A stretch of 32,826 nt of DNA, from contig JABWBO010000041.1 in NCBI GenBank assembly GCA_013360465.1, forward strand, positions 1 through 32,826, read 5' to 3'. The notes under the pieces are model-generated. The model ran no database searches. It saw only the letters and a list, made by a program, of their open reading frames with translations, and was not told the origin of the DNA. Every line of letters starts with the position of its first letter. Position 1 is the first letter of the stretch. This DNA is from Anaerolineae bacterium. Its GTDB lineage: Bacteria; Chloroflexota; Anaerolineae; Aggregatilineales; Phototrophicaceae. The position numbers were made by a program, and so were the translations under genes. Shown here piece by piece: positions 15,331-23,684 of the stretch.

Positions 15331-17112
15331 CTAGCGGCGAACGAAGCGAAACCGCTGTTGAAAAATCAGTCCACTCACAATGTAAGCATCTCCTGCATTT
15401 TGTAAGCGATTGTCTGCGCCATCCCCCAACATGGCATTCGGCGCAATGTCGAGATGCCCATCCTGATCGAAATCGTAGACTGCTAACCCATAGACCGTTT
15501 CGTCGTCAGAATCTGCGCCAACGAGATAATTTACATCGAGGGTTGTTGGCAGACTCGACGGCAAAATAAGCTGTTGATCGAACATCCGCGAAATGTGTTT
15601 TCCACCCCAGAATACGGCGAGGAGACCTGTATCTTCTCGTAATGATGCCTCATCCCCATAATCGTAAGTTGGCGCTCCATAGAGCAGTTCGTCGTATCCA
15701 TCGTCGTTCAAATCAGCGAACCGCAGAATGTCCCCACCCATACTATCGGCTTGATCCGGGTAGATGACGAAACCGCGTCTAGGTTCGAGACTCAACACAT
15801 CAAATGCCTGTCCGCGAAACGGAGGATGGGCTGAAATGATCCATGCCTCACCCGCTTCAAATGCGGTGTTGTCTGCGCCATTGGCAATCAGGCTACCCAG
15901 TGCGATTTCGCTGATACCATCGCCATTGAAATCGCCGACTGCAAGTTCCTCACCCAACAAATCGTTAGCATCTGCCCCGTAAATGACGCTGATCGCCTCA
16001 GAATTTGGTACACCGTCTACCAGCAGTGCTGCCAGGTCAATCACTAAACCCCGCAACTGCGAATGCCCATAGATGACAAATGTTTCTCCACTGTTGTAGC
16101 GTCGATTGTCGATCCCATCTCCGCCACCTAGCTCCAAACCACCTATCCCTGCCGACTCACGCCATAAGGCAGCGCTGACTAAAGCATCATCAAAGCCATC
16201 GCGGTCAACATCAGCGCCCAGCGTCGTTGAGCCGAACAGGTCATCATAGTCTGCACCAATAATCCGCGCTGCGGATGAAGGTGGCATCGACATATCCGTC
16301 TGCGGTTTATACAGCGCTGTCAGATCGGTTCCGCCAAACACGATCCATGCTTCACCTACATTGATGCGTTCATTGTTTATGCCGTCAGCCTGATTTGCAC
16401 CGATTAGAAGGTCGGCATAACCATCTCCATCAAAGTCACCGCCGTCAACCCACAGACCGAATCGATCCTGTGGGGAAGCTCCGTAGAAAGTAAAAACATT
16501 GCTGGGTGGATTGGATAAATCGATGATGTCGTTCTGCTCAAACGCTTCACCGCCTAAAATGACATAAGCGGCTCCCGCGTCGCGCCGACCACCTACTGCT
16601 CCATCGTTATTCTGAGCGCCCAGAAGTAAATCGTCGTAGTCATCGCCGTTGAAGTCGGCAACGAACACCTCCGTTCCAGCCATGTCGCCGGATTGAGCGC
16701 CCCAAATAGTGATAACGTCATAATCATAGGGCGGTTCATCTGCCATGCTGATAGTTCCAGCGATAGTGCAGATGTCCATAACAATACGGACATGTCCGGC
16801 ATTTCGTCGTCCTGAAGTTTCCGTGCGTATTGTTGCGTTCGAGGCAGCGATCACCAGATCGCCGCATCCATCACCGTTGAAATCCCCTGCTTCCAGTGGT
16901 TTTCCGGTTTGTGATGCTCCCGCAGGTGAATCATAAAAGGTGAACTGACCACGCTGGTCGATGTCGGCTAAATCCCACGTTCCATCGCCAAGGTCATCGT
17001 CAGTTTGTGCTCTGCTCACGCCAGCAACTTGACCCAAGCTGATCACCACAATCAGCAGCCCGATAGAAGTAACCAGCTTCAACCACCTACCGACAAAATT
17101 CGTAATCAACAT
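15331..17112 (-). CDS. Exported FG-GAP (integrin alpha-like) beta-propeller protein
   Basis: A 593-aa secreted protein. The start is placed at the ATG at 17112, giving a signal peptide (ITNFVGRWLKLVTSIGLLIV, then a cut near VSRAQTDD); GGAGAGG lies nine nt upstream. Seven FG-GAP/calcium-loop repeats follow, with loops such as DFNGDGCGDL, DFNGDDYDDL, DFDGDGYADL, DVDRDGFDDA, DFNGDGISEI, DLNDDGYDEL and DFDQDGHLDI, so a full seven-bladed propeller is expected, outside the membrane and probably calcium-bound. The partner is unknown. It follows the C39-like gene by 24 nt, so they form one unit under the palindrome promoter at 18579-18647. Confidence 0.85.
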   Translation of the reverse strand: MLITNFVGRWLKLVTSIGLLIVVISLGQVAGVSRAQTDDDLGDGTWDLADIDQRGQFTFYDSPAGASQTGKPLEAGDFNGDGCGDLVIAASNATIRTETSGRRNAGHVRIVMDICTIAGTISMADEPPYDYDVITIWGAQSGDMAGTEVFVADFNGDDYDDLLLGAQNNDGAVGGRRDAGAAYVILGGEAFEQNDIIDLSNPPSNVFTFYGASPQDRFGLWVDGGDFDGDGYADLLIGANQADGINNERINVGEAWIVFGGTDLTALYKPQTDMSMPPSSAARIIGADYDDLFGSTTLGADVDRDGFDDALVSAALWRESAGIGGLELGGGDGIDNRRYNSGETFVIYGHSQLRGLVIDLAALLVDGVPNSEAISVIYGADANDLLGEELAVGDFNGDGISEIALGSLIANGADNTAFEAGEAWIISAHPPFRGQAFDVLSLEPRRGFVIYPDQADSMGGDILRFADLNDDGYDELLYGAPTYDYGDEASLREDTGLLAVFWGGKHISRMFDQQLILPSSLPTTLDVNYLVGADSDDETVYGLAVYDFDQDGHLDIAPNAMLGDGADNRLQNAGDAYIVSGLIFQQRFRFVRR

Positions 17113-17135
17113 CAGCACATACCTCTCCACAAAAC

Positions 17136-18539
17136 TCACGATGAAGCGTCCAATGTAGCCAGTGCGTCCTGTGCATCGGTGTAGAGCGGATTTGCCTGGA
17201 GCGCTCGATTGAAAGAAGCACGCGCCTCGGATACCTGTCCCTGAGCAGCGTAAACCTGTCCTTGCCAGAAATAAGTTTCTTCGACATACGCACCGCCGTT
17301 GTTTAAATTGGAACTTACAAGCGCTGTTACATCGCTGTAGCGTCCAACAGTGAAATACGCTTCGTATGGACCAAACTGGTACCACATCATCCGCCAGGGC
17401 AAATCAAATCGCCGTGCTTGATCGTATGCAATTGCAGCCTCTTCATAACGCTCCAGCGAGAGAAGAGCGGTTCCCATATTGAACCAGGCAAAGCCGTTCC
17501 GAGGTTCCCTGCGCACTTCGTCCTGTGCGGTTTCAAGGGCAAGTTCTGCTGCACGTACAAGGTCGCCACGTTCGCCCAAAATTTCGGCGACACGCCCCTC
17601 ATTTTGAACTTCATACAAAACGATGAAACGTCGATTGAACTGCTGCCATGCGGTATCAAGCGCATCGTAGGATACAGCAATTCCCTCGCCATTCTGACCT
17701 GTACCCAGATAACTGTCATAAGCGAAAAACTGGCGCTGCGTGTCGTCGTATCCAACGATGGCACGGTAATGACCCAGCCAATCCTCACCTTCGGGTGCAT
17801 AACCAATCGACACGATCACGGGAAAGCCGTTAGTGATAAAGGCGCGTATGAATTCAAGCGTTCCGCCCATACGTGTAAGCGCGCGAACACCCGTCTGTTC
17901 ATTGACGAACTGCACCATTTCGCTGGGAGTGACGTTTTTGTCTTCTTCATCTGGCTTTAGAAACGAAGCCGCATAGACCTGATCCTCAGTCCAGCTAAAA
18001 TAACTCAAACCCATCGTGATGGTTGCCGGTCCACAGTTGTTCCACGTCTGGAAGACACCACGCAATCCGTAGATTCGTGCTGACGTCGGCAGCGAAAAAG
18101 CACTTTCGAGTGTTGCCGTCGGCACTACTTCAGGGGATGTCGTGGAGGGCATGAGGGTCGGCATCGCCGTAGCAGTCAGGGTGGGCAAAAGTGCGGACGT
18201 TGAAGTCGGCGCAAGTGTCGGTGTTGCGGTCGGACTTGTAGTCGGGGTTGGCGATGCAAGTGCAAAGCTCAATAAATCTTCTGGAGAAATTGCGCTGTTC
18301 TGAGGTAACGCGGTCGGAATGCGGGCATTCTCGTCCGCTCGATAAGGTAGAAACGACTCCATGAACGGCAGTACACCGATGATGCGCTGCTGCTGACCTG
18401 GACGCAGCACATTCTGGAAGATGAGCAGTCCAGCAGCAGCCCCAGCAATCATCAGTATGCAACCGCCTACTACTAGGACGATGAACCATCGTGGTGGCGG
18501 CTGGAGATCGGGCATGTCTATCTCTGGTGAGCGACTCAC
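17136..18539 (-). CDS. Membrane-anchored C39-like peptidase domain with TPR repeats
   Basis: A 467-aa protein. An N-terminal membrane anchor (VLVVGGCILMIAGAAAGLLI, residues about 22-41) is followed by a Thr/Pro/Ser-rich extracytoplasmic linker, a C39-like papain-fold domain with the Cys motif FQTWNNCGPATITMGLSYF, the His in WLGHYRAIVGYDD and Asp in FAYDSYLG, then TPR-like helices to the end. A peptidase role outside the membrane is likely, the substrate unknown. The first codon is GTG (18539), with GAGGAA about 11 nt upstream; the ATG at 18515 is an alternative and would still leave the anchor intact. Two palindromes and a TAAAAT -10 element lie upstream. It heads an operon with the FG-GAP gene. 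Confidence 0.82.
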   Translation of the reverse strand: MSRSPEIDMPDLQPPPRWFIVLVVGGCILMIAGAAAGLLIFQNVLRPGQQQRIIGVLPFMESFLPYRADENARIPTALPQNSAISPEDLLSFALASPTPTTSPTATPTLAPTSTSALLPTLTATAMPTLMPSTTSPEVVPTATLESAFSLPTSARIYGLRGVFQTWNNCGPATITMGLSYFSWTEDQVYAASFLKPDEEDKNVTPSEMVQFVNEQTGVRALTRMGGTLEFIRAFITNGFPVIVSIGYAPEGEDWLGHYRAIVGYDDTQRQFFAYDSYLGTGQNGEGIAVSYDALDTAWQQFNRRFIVLYEVQNEGRVAEILGERGDLVRAAELALETAQDEVRREPRNGFAWFNMGTALLSLERYEEAAIAYDQARRFDLPWRMMWYQFGPYEAYFTVGRYSDVTALVSSNLNNGGAYVEETYFWQGQVYAAQGQVSEARASFNRALQANPLYTDAQDALATLDASS

Positions 18540-18578
18540 AGACAGCGGTTTCCTCGCAAACGGACGACCATCTGTGAG

Positions 18579-18647
18579 ATTTTAGAGTTCAGACGCGCTC
18601 AGGCGAATGCGCCATTTAGCGGGAGAAATACACGCCAAACAGCGTAT
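18579..18647 (-). promoter_or_regulatory. Promoter of the C39/FG-GAP operon with two copper-locus palindromes
   Basis: On the minus strand CCGCTAAATGGCGCAT (18622-18607) lies with its GGCG end exactly 25 nt before the -10 hexamer TAAAAT (18584-18579). A second, weaker copy ATACGCTGTTTGGCGTGTAT (18647-18628) is 23 bp, about two helical turns, further upstream. The GTG start is 39 nt after the hexamer. Confidence 0.7.
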
Positions 18648-18669
18648 TGCTTCGGTGACATTTTGTGGG

Positions 18670-19719
18670 TTACGTTTTCAGAGGAAGATAAGCTGTTGGA
18701 TTGTGCTGAAATGCCCCTTGGCACACGGGGCAGCAGAAATAGTACCGTTCCCCCTCATAAACCGTACTGCCAAACGCCCGCTGCGGCTCAATGACCGCAC
18801 CGCAGACCGGATCGCGGACGTGCTCGGTCGGTTGCGCGACCTGATCTAGCGGCAGATCGACGCGGATGGTTGTGCCGACACCTGGAAAGCTGGTCACTCC
18901 AAGCCTGCCATGCAGATGTTCGACGCGCTCACGCATCCCTAACAGCCCAAAATGCTGCGCCTGTGCCAGTTCGTCCAGCGTATTGGGCGGTGTAAATCCA
19001 GCCCCATTATCATGAACGATGAGCGTCATGGTGTCTGGTTGAAAGTTCAGGTCAAGCTGTATCAGACCGGGCTGTGCGTGTTTTTCGGCATTACGCACCG
19101 CCTCTTGTGCGATGCGAAACAACGCCAGCTCCTGCGCTGCACTGATACGCCGCGCATTTCCGGTGACCTGAATTTCGAAATGCGCCGTATGCGGTTCATC
19201 CGCGAGCATCTGCAGCGCGGCGACGATACCTAGTTCCTCCAATGCCGGTGGACGCAGATCAGCGATCAGGCGGCGTAGACTTTGAACGTTCTCGACCGCC
19301 TGTGTGCGTGCCATTGTGAGCATTGCACGAGCGCGTTGTGGGTTAGTTTCGATCCAACTTGCAGCCAGTTCGATGCTCTGCGCGATAGCGACAAGCGACT
19401 GCACTGTATCGTCATGCAGCTCGTGAGCGATACGGGCGCGTTCCGCCTCCTGTCCGTCAGTGAGCGCGTGCCGATAGGTCAGCGCCTCCGCCTGGGCGCG
19501 CTGCACATGCCCCGCCATGCTTGCCATCGACTGCCGCAGATCAGCGATTTCACGGATGCCGCCGCACTGCTGTTCCAATGCAATCATATCGCCCTGCGTC
19601 AATCGCTCGGCACTCGCTGCCAGGCGGCGCACCGGACTCAGCACGCGCACGAACGCCCACAGGTTTACGGCGACTGACCCGACCAACAGCCCACCGAACA
19701 GCATGACGAATCGCTTCAT
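18670..19719 (-). CDS. Histidine kinase (NarX/LiaS-type) with a C-terminal YHS metal-binding domain
   Basis: A 349-aa sensor kinase of the HisKA_3 family. It has a single N-terminal membrane segment (residues about 5-26), a HAMP-like stretch, the H-box ERARIAHELHDD with the phosphoacceptor His102, and a HATPase domain (NAEKHA, VHDNGAGFT, GLLGMRERVEHL). No extracellular sensor is present. Instead residues about 303-345 form a YHS domain: DPVCGAVIEP, then YYFCCPVCQGAF and NPTAYL, with three or four Cys able to bind a metal. YHS domains occur in copper and heavy-metal ATPases, so cytoplasmic metal sensing is plausible (inference). Its ATG overlaps the regulator's stop (ATGA). Confidence 0.88.
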   Translation of the reverse strand: MKRFVMLFGGLLVGSVAVNLWAFVRVLSPVRRLAASAERLTQGDMIALEQQCGGIREIADLRQSMASMAGHVQRAQAEALTYRHALTDGQEAERARIAHELHDDTVQSLVAIAQSIELAASWIETNPQRARAMLTMARTQAVENVQSLRRLIADLRPPALEELGIVAALQMLADEPHTAHFEIQVTGNARRISAAQELALFRIAQEAVRNAEKHAQPGLIQLDLNFQPDTMTLIVHDNGAGFTPPNTLDELAQAQHFGLLGMRERVEHLHGRLGVTSFPGVGTTIRVDLPLDQVAQPTEHVRDPVCGAVIEPQRAFGSTVYEGERYYFCCPVCQGAFQHNPTAYLPLKT

Positions 19720-20357
19720 GACGATGCTCCATCGTTGAGTGTAATCAAGCCGCGCGTCAGTCCAGCGGTCACCGCTTCTGTGCGCGTCTTGACGCCCAAC
19801 TTCTGATAGATGTTTTGCAAATGCCCCTGCACCGTGCGATCCGAGATGAACAGCCGTCCACCTATCTCTTTGTTGGTCAACCCTAGTGCCGCACAGTGCA
19901 GGATCTCCATTTCACGATCCGTCAGCCCTTCGACGAGTTTTGGCACTTCCGTTTCGTGCCTTGCCGCTTTTGCCAGCACATCGGGATCGAACGCAGTTCG
20001 CCCCACCCCGACATCCTGAAGCGCGCGATAAAGCTGTGCCAGTTCCGCCGTCTTGAGGACGAACCCGTCCGCCCCAGCATCGATCAGCGCATGGACATAC
20101 GCAGGATCATCGTAGGCGGTCAGCACCAGCACGCGCACATTGGGGTTATCTAGGCGAATGCGTCGCGTCGCCTCGACCCCTGTCAGTTCTGGCATGTGAA
20201 TATCCATGACCACCACATCGGGCTGTAGATCGCGCGTTAGGCGTACTGCCTCTACACCATTGGTCGCTTCGCCGACGACTTCGATGCCCATGCTCTCCAG
20301 ATACATTCGCGTCCCCTGACGCACGATTTTGTGATCTTCAGCGAGCAAAACCCGCAT
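19716..20357 (-). CDS. NarL/LuxR-type response regulator
   Basis: A 213-aa regulator. The receiver domain starts MRVLLAEDHKIVRQG, has the phosphoacceptor Asp in VVVMDIHMPELTG and the conserved Thr and Lys in VLTAYDD and FVLKTAE. The C-terminal LuxR helix-turn-helix is LTDREMEILHCAALGLTNKEI with the recognition helix in ISDRTVQGHLQNIYQKLGV. The start is the ATG at 20357; in-frame sequence upstream lies inside the GDCCVxC gene, whose stop is 4 nt away. The stop overlaps the kinase start. It is the only DNA-binding regulator encoded in the copper region and hence the best local candidate to bind the palindromes, including the one in front of its own operon. Confidence 0.9.
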   Translation of the reverse strand: MRVLLAEDHKIVRQGTRMYLESMGIEVVGEATNGVEAVRLTRDLQPDVVVMDIHMPELTGVEATRRIRLDNPNVRVLVLTAYDDPAYVHALIDAGADGFVLKTAELAQLYRALQDVGVGRTAFDPDVLAKAARHETEVPKLVEGLTDREMEILHCAALGLTNKEIGGRLFISDRTVQGHLQNIYQKLGVKTRTEAVTAGLTRGLITLNDGASS

Positions 20358-20361
20358 TTGT

Positions 20362-20556
20362 CTATTCCGTTTCTGCCTGCATGGGTGGGCATTTGACACT
20401 ACCATACGAACAAAATACACAACAATCCCCGTGCGAAGGCTTGAGTAAAACTCCACAGTGAACACACTGATAAAAATACTGGCAGCAATCAGTGGGCATC
20501 GTCTCTTCTTTCATTCCTGCACACTGAGGACAAGTAATAACCGATTGAAGTTGCAT
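20362..20556 (-). CDS. GDCCVxC-domain small Cys-rich protein
   Basis: A 64-aa cytoplasmic protein with five cysteine clusters: CPQC, DCC, CVHC, GDCCVFC and a KCPP end. The GDCCVFCSYGSVKCPP stretch is the signature of the GDCCVxC family, some members of which are selenoproteins; here the positions are Cys codons. Members are found next to mercury, copper and other metal genes, and a metal-binding role is presumed but not shown. The ATG at 20556 is preceded by AAGGAGG, with a leader of only about a dozen nt if the -10 TAAAAT at 20580-20575 is right. It leads the operon with the response regulator and kinase, and faces the CopZ gene. Confidence 0.85.
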   Translation of the reverse strand: MQLQSVITCPQCAGMKEETMPTDCCQYFYQCVHCGVLLKPSHGDCCVFCSYGSVKCPPMQAETE

Positions 20557-20574
20557 AATTCGCCTCCTTCATTG

Positions 20575-20647
20575 ATTTTACAAGCATGAAGCCATCTCAA
20601 AATACCGCCAAATGGCGTATACGCTGAAACCTCGTCGGTGCTACGCT
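20575..20647. promoter_or_regulatory. Shared palindrome between divergent GDCCVxC and copZ promoters
   Basis: The best palindrome in the window, ATACCGCCAAATGGCGTAT, is at 20602-20620. Reading left, its CGCC half ends 25 nt before the minus-strand -10 TAAAAT (20580-20575). Reading right, its GGCG half ends 24 nt before TACGCT (20642-20647), a weak -10. One symmetrical site could therefore drive both directions. Confidence 0.7.
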
Positions 20648-20683
20648 TGGATCGAAGGGCGTTTCCAAAAAGGAGAATGGGCA

Positions 20684-20893
20684 GTGGAGACCAAAACGTT
20701 CAAGGTTCCGAACATGACATGCAACGGCTGCGTCAGCACCGTGCGCGGTGAACTCGAAGGCATTCCCGGCGTGGAAGTGCTGGACATCAACAAGCCGGGG
20801 CAGCTCGTCACCGTGCAGTGGAAGCAACCCGCCTCGTGGGACACCATCGAGCAGGCGCTGACCGCCATCGAGTACGCGCCCGCCGAGGCGTAA
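20684..20893 (+). CDS. copZ: CopZ-like HMA-domain copper chaperone
   Basis: A 69-aa single heavy-metal-associated domain with the metal-binding loop PNMTCNGCVSTV and the typical hydrophobic pattern to the end (DTIEQALTAIEY). It should carry Cu(I) in the cytoplasm to CopA, encoded convergently. The GTG start at 20684 is chosen because AAGGAG lies eight nt upstream and the domain begins right after; the ATG at 20612 would add 24 residues without HMA character and overlap the operator. It is the only convincing complete plus-strand gene in the window, transcribed from the shared palindrome. A 9-bp-stem terminator follows. Confidence 0.88.
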   Translation: METKTFKVPNMTCNGCVSTVRGELEGIPGVEVLDINKPGQLVTVQWKQPASWDTIEQALTAIEYAPAEA

Positions 20894-20924
20894 CGGAGTT
20901 TACGTTTGATTAAGGCAGAACTTT

Positions 20925-20952
20925 AGGGCGCTTACCAGACGACAAGCGCCCT
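20925..20952. terminator. Bidirectional hairpin between copZ and copA
   Basis: AGGGCGCTT (20925-20933) and AAGCGCCCT (20944-20952) form a perfect 9-bp stem with a 10-nt loop, between two convergent gene ends. On the plus strand only a poor T tract follows (CTGCTGTT); on the minus strand AAAGTTCTGCC follows. So it is likely a weak or factor-assisted terminator serving both genes. Confidence 0.6.
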
Positions 20953-20962
20953 GCTGTTACGG

Positions 20963-23509
20963 TTAGTCACCGACCGCGTTCACTGGCTTCAGCGCGGCTG
21001 GCTGAACCGCAGGTTCTGACTCCAGCTTTCGTCCCCGGAGGCGGAGACTGTTGCTTACAACGAAGATGGACGAAAAAGCCATCGCTGCAGCGGCAAGCAT
21101 CGGGATGAGCGTGCCCGCCATCGCCACGGGGATAAGGATGATGTTGTAGATGAACGCCCAGAACAGGTTCTGGTAGATCGTTCGCATGGTCGCCCGACTC
21201 AGGCTGACCGCCCGCGCTACACCGCGCAAATCGCCGCTCACCAGCGTCACATCCGAGGCTTCGATTGCGATGTCCGTTCCCGTGCCGATGGCAATCCCCA
21301 CATCTGCCTGCGCCAGAGCCGGTGCGTCATTGATGCCGTCACCTACCATTGCGACGCGCTTTCCCTCACCTTGCAGCCGCTTGACCATCTCCGCTTTCTG
21401 ATCAGGCAGCACGTCCGCCAGCACGCGCGTGATGCCCACCTCGCGGGCAATCGCCTGTGCAGTCTTTTCATTGTCGCCCGTGATCATCACAACTTCGAGA
21501 CCCTGCGCCCGCAGCGCGGCGACGGCTTCGCGTGATCCATCCTTCACCGTATCAGCAATACCGAGGATGCCCGACAGTACGCCATCGATGACCGTCAGCA
21601 CGGCAGTGCGCGCCCGTCCTTGCAGCGCTTCGATCTGCCCGGTATATGCGGTTAGATCGTGTCCCTGTTCACGGATGAAGCGCGGGCTGCCGACAAAAAC
21701 GGTTCTGCCTTCGACTGTTGCACGCACGCCGCGCCCAGACTCCGCCTCGAACGCTTCCGGCTGCGTCAGCTTAAGATCACGCGCCGCCGCCGCCGCGACC
21801 ACCGCCTGTCCCAATGGGTGTTCACTACCTCGCTCGGCAATCGCGGTCAGACGCAGCACCTCATTCTCATGACAACCGTTCAGCGCGATGACATCCGTTA
21901 CGCTCGGTTCACCGCGCGTGATCGTCCCGGTTTTATCCAGTGCCACGACCTGCACGCGCTTGGCGCTCTCCAGCGCTTCGCTGTTTTTGAACAGCACACC
22001 CATTTCTGCCCCACGTCCTGTGCCAACCATAATCGCCGTCGGGGTCGCCAAACCCAGCGCGCATGGGCAGGCGATCACCAGCACGGCGACCGCATTGACC
22101 AGCGCTGCCGTGAAGCCAACTTGCCCAATTACCAGCCAGCCGATGAAGGTCAGCACTGCCAGGACAAGCACAATCGGCACGAACACGCCCGACACCTGAT
22201 CGGCGACGCGCTGAATCGGCGCTTTCGACCCCTGCGCCTGTTCCACCAGCCGGACAATCTGCGCCAGCGCGGTTTCTGCGCCAACGCGCTGCGCCTCGAT
22301 CACAAGCCGACCCTGTTTGTTGATGGTCGCGCCGATCACCTCACTGCCTGTTTCTTTGTTGACGGGCAAGCTTTCACCTGTCAGCATGGACTCATCGACC
22401 GATGACCGCCCAGTGACGACCAACCCATCGACGGGGATACGCTCACCAGGGCGCACGACCAGTTGATCGCCTACGACAACATCATCGATGGCAACCTCGA
22501 CCTCATCACCATTCCACAGCAACGTCGCGGTTTTCGGTGCCAGACCGAGCAACTTCTTGATCGCCTCGCTGGTGCGCCCTTTGGCGCGGGCTTCCAGCAG
22601 CTTACCGAGTGTAATCAGCGTGAGGATCACGGCAGCCGTCTCAAAATAGACATGCGCGCCGACCGCACTATATCCCACAACCATGCCGATCAGTACGACG
22701 ATACTGTACAGGTATGCCGCCCATGAGCCGAGCGCGATCAGCGTGTCCATACCCGTTGTGCCGTTGCGTGCTGACTTCCATGCACCAACGGTGTATTGCC
22801 GCCCGACGATGAGCTGTACCGGGGTTGCCAGCAGCAGGAAGCCAAACGGCCAACCCGACCAGAGCAGCCAGTTCAGCGCCGGGTTGGGACCTGCCATCGC
22901 GCCGGAGAGCATCATCTCTGCCATATCCATACCCGCGAAACTCGCCATGTACAGATCACGCCCCATGCTCAGGATGAACAGGGGAATGGTGAACGCCGCA
23001 CCAATCAGCACCATATGTCGCTGACGGTCGATTTCTGCCTGACGCGCGGCACGTTCGGCATCTTCCGGCGCTTCGGCGGATGAGAGATCAACCACGCCGT
23101 ACCCCGCGCTCTCGACCGCCCTGATTAGGTCTCCACGCCGCACTGCATTCGGCAGGTATTGCACGGTCGCGCGTTCGGTCGCCAGATTGACCGCCACCTC
23201 CAGCACGCCAGGCTGTTTGCCAATTGCACGTTCGACGTTGCGCACGCACGATGCACAGGTCATGCCAGTGATAGGAAGTTCAATCGCAGCGGTCGCCACC
23301 CCATACCCCGCATTCTTGACACGCTCGATGATCTGAGGAACGCTCACCGTCTGTGGATCGAACTGAACGCTGGCGCGTTCGGTTGCCAGGTTGACGCTCG
23401 CCCCATCTACGCCTTCCGTTTTGGTCAGCGCGCGTTCGACATTACGCACACAGCTTGCACAGGTCATGCCTGTGATGGGGAGTTCAATTTGCCTAATTGC
23501 TTCTGTCAT
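20963..23509 (-). CDS. copA: Copper-exporting P1B-1 ATPase CopA
   Basis: An 848-aa membrane ATPase that exports Cu(I) from the cytoplasm. Two N-terminal HMA domains each have [16 protein letters not shown]. Eight membrane segments are expected, with the CPC motif in [14 protein letters not shown]. The phosphorylation site is [11 protein letters not shown], the nucleotide domain has [10 protein letters not shown], and the hinge is [10 protein letters not shown]; the C-terminal membrane pair SLRLRGR region is present. Length is normal for CopA. The ATG at 23509 has GAGGA seven nt upstream. It has its own palindrome promoter at 23542-23586, downstream of the multicopper oxidase terminator, so it is a separate transcription unit. 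Confidence 0.96.
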   Translation of the reverse strand: MTEAIRQIELPITGMTCASCVRNVERALTKTEGVDGASVNLATERASVQFDPQTVSVPQIIERVKNAGYGVATAAIELPITGMTCASCVRNVERAIGKQPGVLEVAVNLATERATVQYLPNAVRRGDLIRAVESAGYGVVDLSSAEAPEDAERAARQAEIDRQRHMVLIGAAFTIPLFILSMGRDLYMASFAGMDMAEMMLSGAMAGPNPALNWLLWSGWPFGFLLLATPVQLIVGRQYTVGAWKSARNGTTGMDTLIALGSWAAYLYSIVVLIGMVVGYSAVGAHVYFETAAVILTLITLGKLLEARAKGRTSEAIKKLLGLAPKTATLLWNGDEVEVAIDDVVVGDQLVVRPGERIPVDGLVVTGRSSVDESMLTGESLPVNKETGSEVIGATINKQGRLVIEAQRVGAETALAQIVRLVEQAQGSKAPIQRVADQVSGVFVPIVLVLAVLTFIGWLVIGQVGFTAALVNAVAVLVIACPCALGLATPTAIMVGTGRGAEMGVLFKNSEALESAKRVQVVALDKTGTITRGEPSVTDVIALNGCHENEVLRLTAIAERGSEHPLGQAVVAAAAARDLKLTQPEAFEAESGRGVRATVEGRTVFVGSPRFIREQGHDLTAYTGQIEALQGRARTAVLTVIDGVLSGILGIADTVKDGSREAVAALRAQGLEVVMITGDNEKTAQAIAREVGITRVLADVLPDQKAEMVKRLQGEGKRVAMVGDGINDAPALAQADVGIAIGTGTDIAIEASDVTLVSGDLRGVARAVSLSRATMRTIYQNLFWAFIYNIILIPVAMAGTLIPMLAAAAMAFSSIFVVSNSLRLRGRKLESEPAVQPAALKPVNAVGD

Positions 23510-23541
23510 CGCTGTATCCTCTGCACGGCTTTTCGTGTTCT

Positions 23542-23586
23542 ACGATACGACAGTCCTGAGCGTCGGGTACGCGCTAAATGGCGTAT
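23542..23586 (-). promoter_or_regulatory. copA promoter with copper-locus palindrome
   Basis: On the minus strand ATACGCCATTTAGCGC (23586-23571) lies with its AGCG half ending 24 nt before TATCGT (23547-23542), a plausible -10. The start codon is 32 nt after the hexamer. The palindrome's second half is imperfect (AGCG for GGCG). Confidence 0.65.
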
Positions 23587-23616
23587 TCCTTAAAGTGCGG
23601 AGCATCTTTACACAAC

Positions 23617-23647
23617 GAAAAAGCGTATGAGATATATCCCATACGCT
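23617..23647 (-). terminator. Intrinsic terminator after the multicopper oxidase gene
   Basis: On the minus strand AGCGTATG (23647-23640), a 10-nt loop, CATACGCT (23629-23622), then TTTTTC. An 8-bp stem (extendable by AA/TT pairs) with a U tract, 38 nt after the oxidase stop. Confidence 0.85.
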
Positions 23648-23684
23648 TTGGGTCGAACACATCAAGTGTCGCTATAAGCGGGTG

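Noticed and set aside
20612-20683. ATG at 20612 as CopZ start
   Set aside because: It would put the start inside the operator and upstream of the -10; the GTG at 20684 has a strong ribosome site and begins the HMA domain.
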